DNA from: Rhodocyclaceae bacterium UBA2346
Lineage (GTDB): Bacteria > Pseudomonadota > Gammaproteobacteria > Burkholderiales > Rhodocyclaceae
DNA length: 8,077 nt
Direction: 5' to 3'
NCBI GenBank assembly: GCA_002344625.1
Contig: DDUE01000010.1
Location: forward strand, 1-8,077
Shown here: positions 4,784 to 8,077 of the stretch, in pieces
How the letters are laid out: every line of letters starts with the position of its first letter
How positions within the stretch are numbered: the first letter of the stretch is position 1
Notes under the pieces: generated by a model
What the model was told of the DNA's origin: nothing
The model's input: only the letters and a program-made list of their open reading frames with translations
Database searches by the model: none
Program-made: the position numbers and the translations under genes

Positions 4784-6834
4784 TTTCCCTCGGTATACCT
4801 CCGGATGGCGGGGCTGTTTACGATCACGCGACCGTCGGACGTGGATACCGGTCCGTCGTGGTGATGATGCTCGTCGCGGGCAGCCTGGGCATGATGCAAG
4901 CCGGCTGCGGTGGCACGGAGCTTCACACACCTTCCCCCCGCGTGGAAGATCCGGTACTACCGGCCCGGCAAGCAGCCCATGCGACACACCCCACCCAGCC
5001 CCAGCCCGCCCCACCCGAGGCGCCATCGTCGCCTCTCCTGTTCCATCCCGGCTCCGATCCACGTATCGAACATCACGGCTTGGCGGAAAGTCGCGCCGCC
5101 ACGTTGCCGGGCGCGCTCACACTCGATTTCGAAGATACGCCCCTGGCCGAAATCACGCATACCGTTCTGAGTGAAATGCTGGCGCGCGACTATGTGTTGG
5201 AAAGCGCCATACCCGGCCGAGCGACGCTGCGAACCAGCGGACCGGTCGATGGACACCAGTTGCTCGCGCTCCTCGAAAACCTGCTCGCCGCCAACGGCAT
5301 GACCCTGGCCGTATCGACGCACGGAGTCGTCCATGTCGGCGTCAAGTCGCAGTGGCTCAAGGAGCGTCTCGACCATGCACTACGGCTTGGCTACAACGTG
5401 CTGGTGGTCCCACTTCGATTCATCAGCGCCGAGCAGGCCGTCGAATTGCTTGACCCGTTCACCGACGAGACTGCGATCCTGTGGGCCGACAACGCTACCA
5501 ACCTGGTGATGCTTTCCGGCACCCAGGGGCAGTTGGCGGGCTGGCTGGATGTCCTCCAGACCTTCGATGTCGACTTCCTGTCCGGTATGTCGGTAGGCCT
5601 GATTCCCCTGCACCACGCCGACACCAGCGCGATCCAGGAAGAGCTTGCGCTGCTGCTCGCCAACCTGTCGGAACGAGACGGCGACGCGCAGCGGCAGTCC
5701 CTGGTCCGGATCATGCCGATCGCGCACCTCAACAGCCTGCTGGTGATCGTGCCGAGACGGCATATGCTGGGACAGGTGACGGACTGGATCGAACGGCTGG
5801 ACATTTCCACGCATGCCCCTCTCGATCGCCAGTTGTTCGTCTATCCACTCCAGAATGCCAGGGCGGAGGAAGTGGCCAGCCAGTTACACGGCATTTACTC
5901 GACCGACCACGACGCCCCCGTGCGGATCGTTGCGGACAGCATCGGCAATCGCCTGGTCGTCCATACCGACTACCAGGGTTTTTCGAAGATCGCGCCGGTG
6001 CTGGCCCGACTCGATGTGATGCCACCGCAGATACTCATCGAGATCAGCATTCTGGAAGTCGCCCTGACGGGTGAGTTTCGCCACGGTGTGCACTGGGCGT
6101 TCAATCACGCAGTGGGCGGGGATCACCGGGCCGTCGCCCAGTTGCGGCCGGGTGACGGTTTCGACCCTGCGGGCGGCCCCGGCTTCTCGTACAGCATCCT
6201 GAATTCGAACGGCGATGTCCGGGCGACGCTGAACCTCCTGGCGCAACGCTCGCAGGTCAACATGCTATCGAATCCATCGGTGCTGGTGCAGAACAACCGC
6301 ACTGCCTCGATGCATATCGGAGATCAGGTGGCGACGCCGACCCAGCGAACCACGACGGATCGCTACGATGAGAGCGCCGACGAGGAATCCAGGCAGGGCA
6401 CGGAGCTCGTATCGTTCGAGTACCGGGACACCGGCATCAGGCTGACGGTAAAGCCATCGATCAGCGCCAGCGGACTGATAAGCATGGACCTCGATCAAGC
6501 CGTTACCGATCTCGGCCCGGCTGACAGGGTGAGCGAGAATCTCACCGCCCACGTGTTCTCGGAACGCAGGATCGTCAGCCGGCTGTTCGTCCGGTCGGGC
6601 CAGTCGGTGGTGCTTGGCGGCCTGATCAAGGAAAACAAGCTCAACGCCCGCGCTGGCGTCCCATGGCTGAGTCGCGTACCGGGCTTCGCCCCGCTGTTCA
6701 GCTATGGTGGCCGCCAGGCACAGCGGACGGAACTGCTGATTGTCGTCACACCCCGACTGGTCGCTAGCGAACCCGACTTGCGCGCTCTTCACCGCGAGCT
6801 ACGCTCGCAGTTGTGGCGCTTTCGCCCAGAATAG
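4780..6834 (+). CDS. GspD/HxcQ-type secretin, probable outer-membrane lipoprotein
   Basis: Secretins form the outer-membrane gated channel of type II secretion and related systems. With the TTG start used here the protein is 684 residues. Seen: a hydrophobic segment (VVVMMLVAGSLGMM) ending in QAGC with C43; a Pro/His-rich linker (about 50-100); an N0 domain (about 112-189); N1 to N3 ring domains (about 207-266, 269-341, 351-426); and the secretin barrel (about 416-663) with NMLSNPSVLVQNN and the signature VPWLSRVPGFAPLF (627-640), ending LLIVVTPRLV. Only about 23 residues follow, so there is no pilotin-binding S domain. Lipidation could replace it, as in the self-piloting HxcQ. The lipobox is imperfect (Gln at -3). 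The start is uncertain: TTG 4780 keeps arginines before the hydrophobic core, GTG 4858 and ATG 4864 give shorter forms, and ATG 4453 or 4612 lie upstream of the likely promoter. No other gsp gene is in view. Confidence 0.9.
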   Translation: MISLGIPPDGGAVYDHATVGRGYRSVVVMMLVAGSLGMMQAGCGGTELHTPSPRVEDPVLPARQAAHATHPTQPQPAPPEAPSSPLLFHPGSDPRIEHHGLAESRAATLPGALTLDFEDTPLAEITHTVLSEMLARDYVLESAIPGRATLRTSGPVDGHQLLALLENLLAANGMTLAVSTHGVVHVGVKSQWLKERLDHALRLGYNVLVVPLRFISAEQAVELLDPFTDETAILWADNATNLVMLSGTQGQLAGWLDVLQTFDVDFLSGMSVGLIPLHHADTSAIQEELALLLANLSERDGDAQRQSLVRIMPIAHLNSLLVIVPRRHMLGQVTDWIERLDISTHAPLDRQLFVYPLQNARAEEVASQLHGIYSTDHDAPVRIVADSIGNRLVVHTDYQGFSKIAPVLARLDVMPPQILIEISILEVALTGEFRHGVHWAFNHAVGGDHRAVAQLRPGDGFDPAGGPGFSYSILNSNGDVRATLNLLAQRSQVNMLSNPSVLVQNNRTASMHIGDQVATPTQRTTTDRYDESADEESRQGTELVSFEYRDTGIRLTVKPSISASGLISMDLDQAVTDLGPADRVSENLTAHVFSERRIVSRLFVRSGQSVVLGGLIKENKLNARAGVPWLSRVPGFAPLFSYGGRQAQRTELLIVVTPRLVASEPDLRALHRELRSQLWRFRPE

Positions 6835-6870
6835 GCAGCTGCACAGTCTCCGAGCCTGCTGAGCGGGCGC

Positions 6871-6893
6871 AGCCCCCTACGGGTGCTTGTGTT
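6871..6893 (+). terminator. Weak terminator-like hairpin after the secretin gene
   Basis: AGCCCCC (6871-6877) and GGGTGCT (6881-6887) pair at 6 of 7 positions around a 3-base loop, followed by TGTGTT. It begins 36 bases past the secretin stop. The U-run is broken by G and the loop is tight, so termination is probably inefficient. Confidence 0.4.
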
Positions 6894-6922
6894 GCCGGCG
6901 GCGCAAACGTATCCTCGCCGCC

Positions 6923-6958
6923 ATCGGGCCACCGCCAACCCTCCGTTTGCTGCCCGAT
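6923..6958. repeat. Inverted repeat upstream of the kinase gene
   Basis: ATCGGGC (6923-6929) and GCCCGAT (6952-6958) are perfect 7-base inverted arms 22 bases apart, directly before the alternative kinase start at 6960. It could be a regulatory site or a leader hairpin that hides the start. A poor promoter-like pair (TTGTGT 6887, TATCCT 6910, 17-base spacer) lies just upstream. Confidence 0.3.
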
Positions 6959-6992
6959 CATGCGAGCGGGGCGAGGTAAGCGTGTCTTTGGG

Positions 6993-8077
6993 ATGAAGCA
7001 CAGCGAAATCGGATCCTGCGCCGAAAAGCCGCCGCCCAGGCGTAAACGCACCGAACACGCGGCGGCCCCGCTGACCGTCACACCCGGCGAGCGCGCCCGC
7101 CTGACCCACCTGCGCTGGCTCTCGATCGCCGCAATGGCATTCCTCACCCTGGCGGTGTTCCCATGGCTGGCGCCGTCTCACCCGCTGGAACCTTTGCTGA
7201 TCATCACGCTGAGTCTGGCCGCGGCCAACCTCGCGCTGCTCGGCGCCGCCTCCGCGTGGCTTGTCCGACCGGCGGGCACGCTCGCCCAGTTGCTGCTCGA
7301 TCTCTTCGCCTGGAGCGCCTTTCTGTACTTCTCCGGCGGGGTCACGAACCCCGCGATCTCGCTGCTGCTGCCGCTGGTCGCCGTCGGTGCGGCAATCCTG
7401 CCGCCCCCTCACGCCTGGGCGCTGGCGCTGGCCGCGATGCTGGCCTATTCGCTGCTGTGGCGCTTCCATTTGCCAGTGCGCCTGGTCGATGCCGACATGG
7501 CGATGCATTGGCATCTTGCCGGCATGTGGTTGAGCTTCGCACTGTCGGCCTTGACGGTGGTGTGGTTCATCGTGCGCCTGAATGCGGCACTCGCGCGGCG
7601 CGACCGCGCCCTGGCAGCGAGCAATGACGCCCGCGCCCGGGACGCCTACGTGGTCGGGCTGGGCAAACTGGCGGCGGGCGCGGCGCATCGCCTCGGCACC
7701 CCCTTGGGCACCCTGCGCATCCTGAGCGACGACCTCGTCCAGCGGCCCGGGATCGGCACCACGGTGCGCGAGGATCTCGAACTCATGCGCCACCAGATCG
7801 ACCATTGCCGCGACATTCTCAATGCCCTGACCCACGAGGCGGGTCAGCAACGCGCGGAAAGCGGTGGCGCGGTCGAGGTCGCCCGCTGGCTGGAGAACGT
7901 GCTGGGCCGCTGGCGGGCGCTGCGACCAGGCGGCGCGTGCGCGCTCGAGTGTCCGCCGCAGGCCGGCGCGCGCGCCGTCGTCGCCGATGTCAGCCTCGCC
8001 GACGCCTTGCTCAACCTGCTGGACAACGCCGCCAACGCCAACGCCCGCAACGATGCAGCCGCCGCGGGGGGGAGGCT
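6993..8077 (+). CDS. regB: RegB/PrrB/ActS-type redox sensor histidine kinase (3' end cut by window)
   Basis: RegB-type kinases sense respiratory redox state through a cysteine and bound ubiquinone, and phosphorylate RegA, which controls energy genes including denitrification in several proteobacteria. The visible 361 residues show about six hydrophobic segments (roughly 41-60, 66-90, 98-114, 120-137, 141-157, 175-196); GGVTNPA (115-121), matching the family's GGxxNPF quinone-site heptapeptide except for the last residue; the H-box AHRLGTPLGT with phospho-acceptor H232 and T236; C272 in HCRDIL, at the place of the redox-active Cys265 of Rhodobacter capsulatus RegB; and an N-box NLLDNAANAN (N341, N345). 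The G boxes lie beyond the edge. Odd: Arg233 follows the catalytic His where the family has Glu. Start: ATG 6993 has only a distant GAGG; an in-frame ATG at 6960 adds 11 residues and has no better site. A RegA partner would be expected downstream. The symbol is by family resemblance. Confidence 0.85.
   Translation, partial: MKHSEIGSCAEKPPPRRKRTEHAAAPLTVTPGERARLTHLRWLSIAAMAFLTLAVFPWLAPSHPLEPLLIITLSLAAANLALLGAASAWLVRPAGTLAQLLLDLFAWSAFLYFSGGVTNPAISLLLPLVAVGAAILPPPHAWALALAAMLAYSLLWRFHLPVRLVDADMAMHWHLAGMWLSFALSALTVVWFIVRLNAALARRDRALAASNDARARDAYVVGLGKLAAGAAHRLGTPLGTLRILSDDLVQRPGIGTTVREDLELMRHQIDHCRDILNALTHEAGQQRAESGGAVEVARWLENVLGRWRALRPGGACALECPPQAGARAVVADVSLADALLNLLDNAANANARNDAAAAGGR

Noticed and set aside
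6789..7850. A 353-codon minus-strand frame opposite the kinase gene
   Set aside because: It is a low-complexity Gln/Arg/Gly-rich shadow. The plus strand encodes recognisable kinase motifs over the same bases.

Overview
The window is GC-rich (roughly 60-65% by eye) and looks like chromosomal DNA of a denitrifying proteobacterium. A betaproteobacterium of the Rhodocyclales/Burkholderiales type is my best guess, from a clade I Tat-exported NosZ, an FNR/DNR-type box and a RegB-type kinase, but no 16S or other marker is present to prove it. I see no mobile element, CRISPR array, rRNA or tRNA.

Left part (1-4291, minus strand): the nitrous oxide reductase genes nosZ (4291-2321) and then nosR (2160 to beyond base 1, only its last few codons missing). 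This order is the reverse of the classical nosR-nosZ order. A 160-bp spacer between them holds a perfect 9-bp hairpin with a GAAA loop in the RNA. All seven histidine ligands of the catalytic CuZ cluster and the CuA ligands are visible in NosZ. Its Tat signal ends in a lipobox-like LSAC followed by a long Ala/Pro linker, suggesting a membrane-tethered enzyme.

Middle (4292-4779): a 488-bp divergent control region. On the nosZ side it has an FNR/DNR-type box (TTGAT-ATGG-AGCAA) placed where a class II activator site should be relative to a -10-like hexamer. On the other side it has a good sigma-70 promoter (TTGACA-16-TACTAT). Between them lie an imperfect inverted repeat and an alternating purine-pyrimidine tract.

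Right part (4780-8077, plus strand): a GspD/HxcQ-type secretin with an apparent lipid-anchor cysteine and no other secretion gene in view, then a spacer with a weak terminator-like hairpin, then the 5' two thirds or more of a RegB/PrrB/ActS-type redox sensor kinase that runs off the edge. The kinase keeps the redox cysteine and the phospho-acceptor histidine, but has Arg where the H-box normally has an acidic residue.

Functionally, nosZ/nosR carry out and support the last step of denitrification (N2O to N2). The FNR-type box and the nearby RegB-type kinase fit control by low oxygen and quinone redox state. The secretin has no obvious link to this and may be an orphan.
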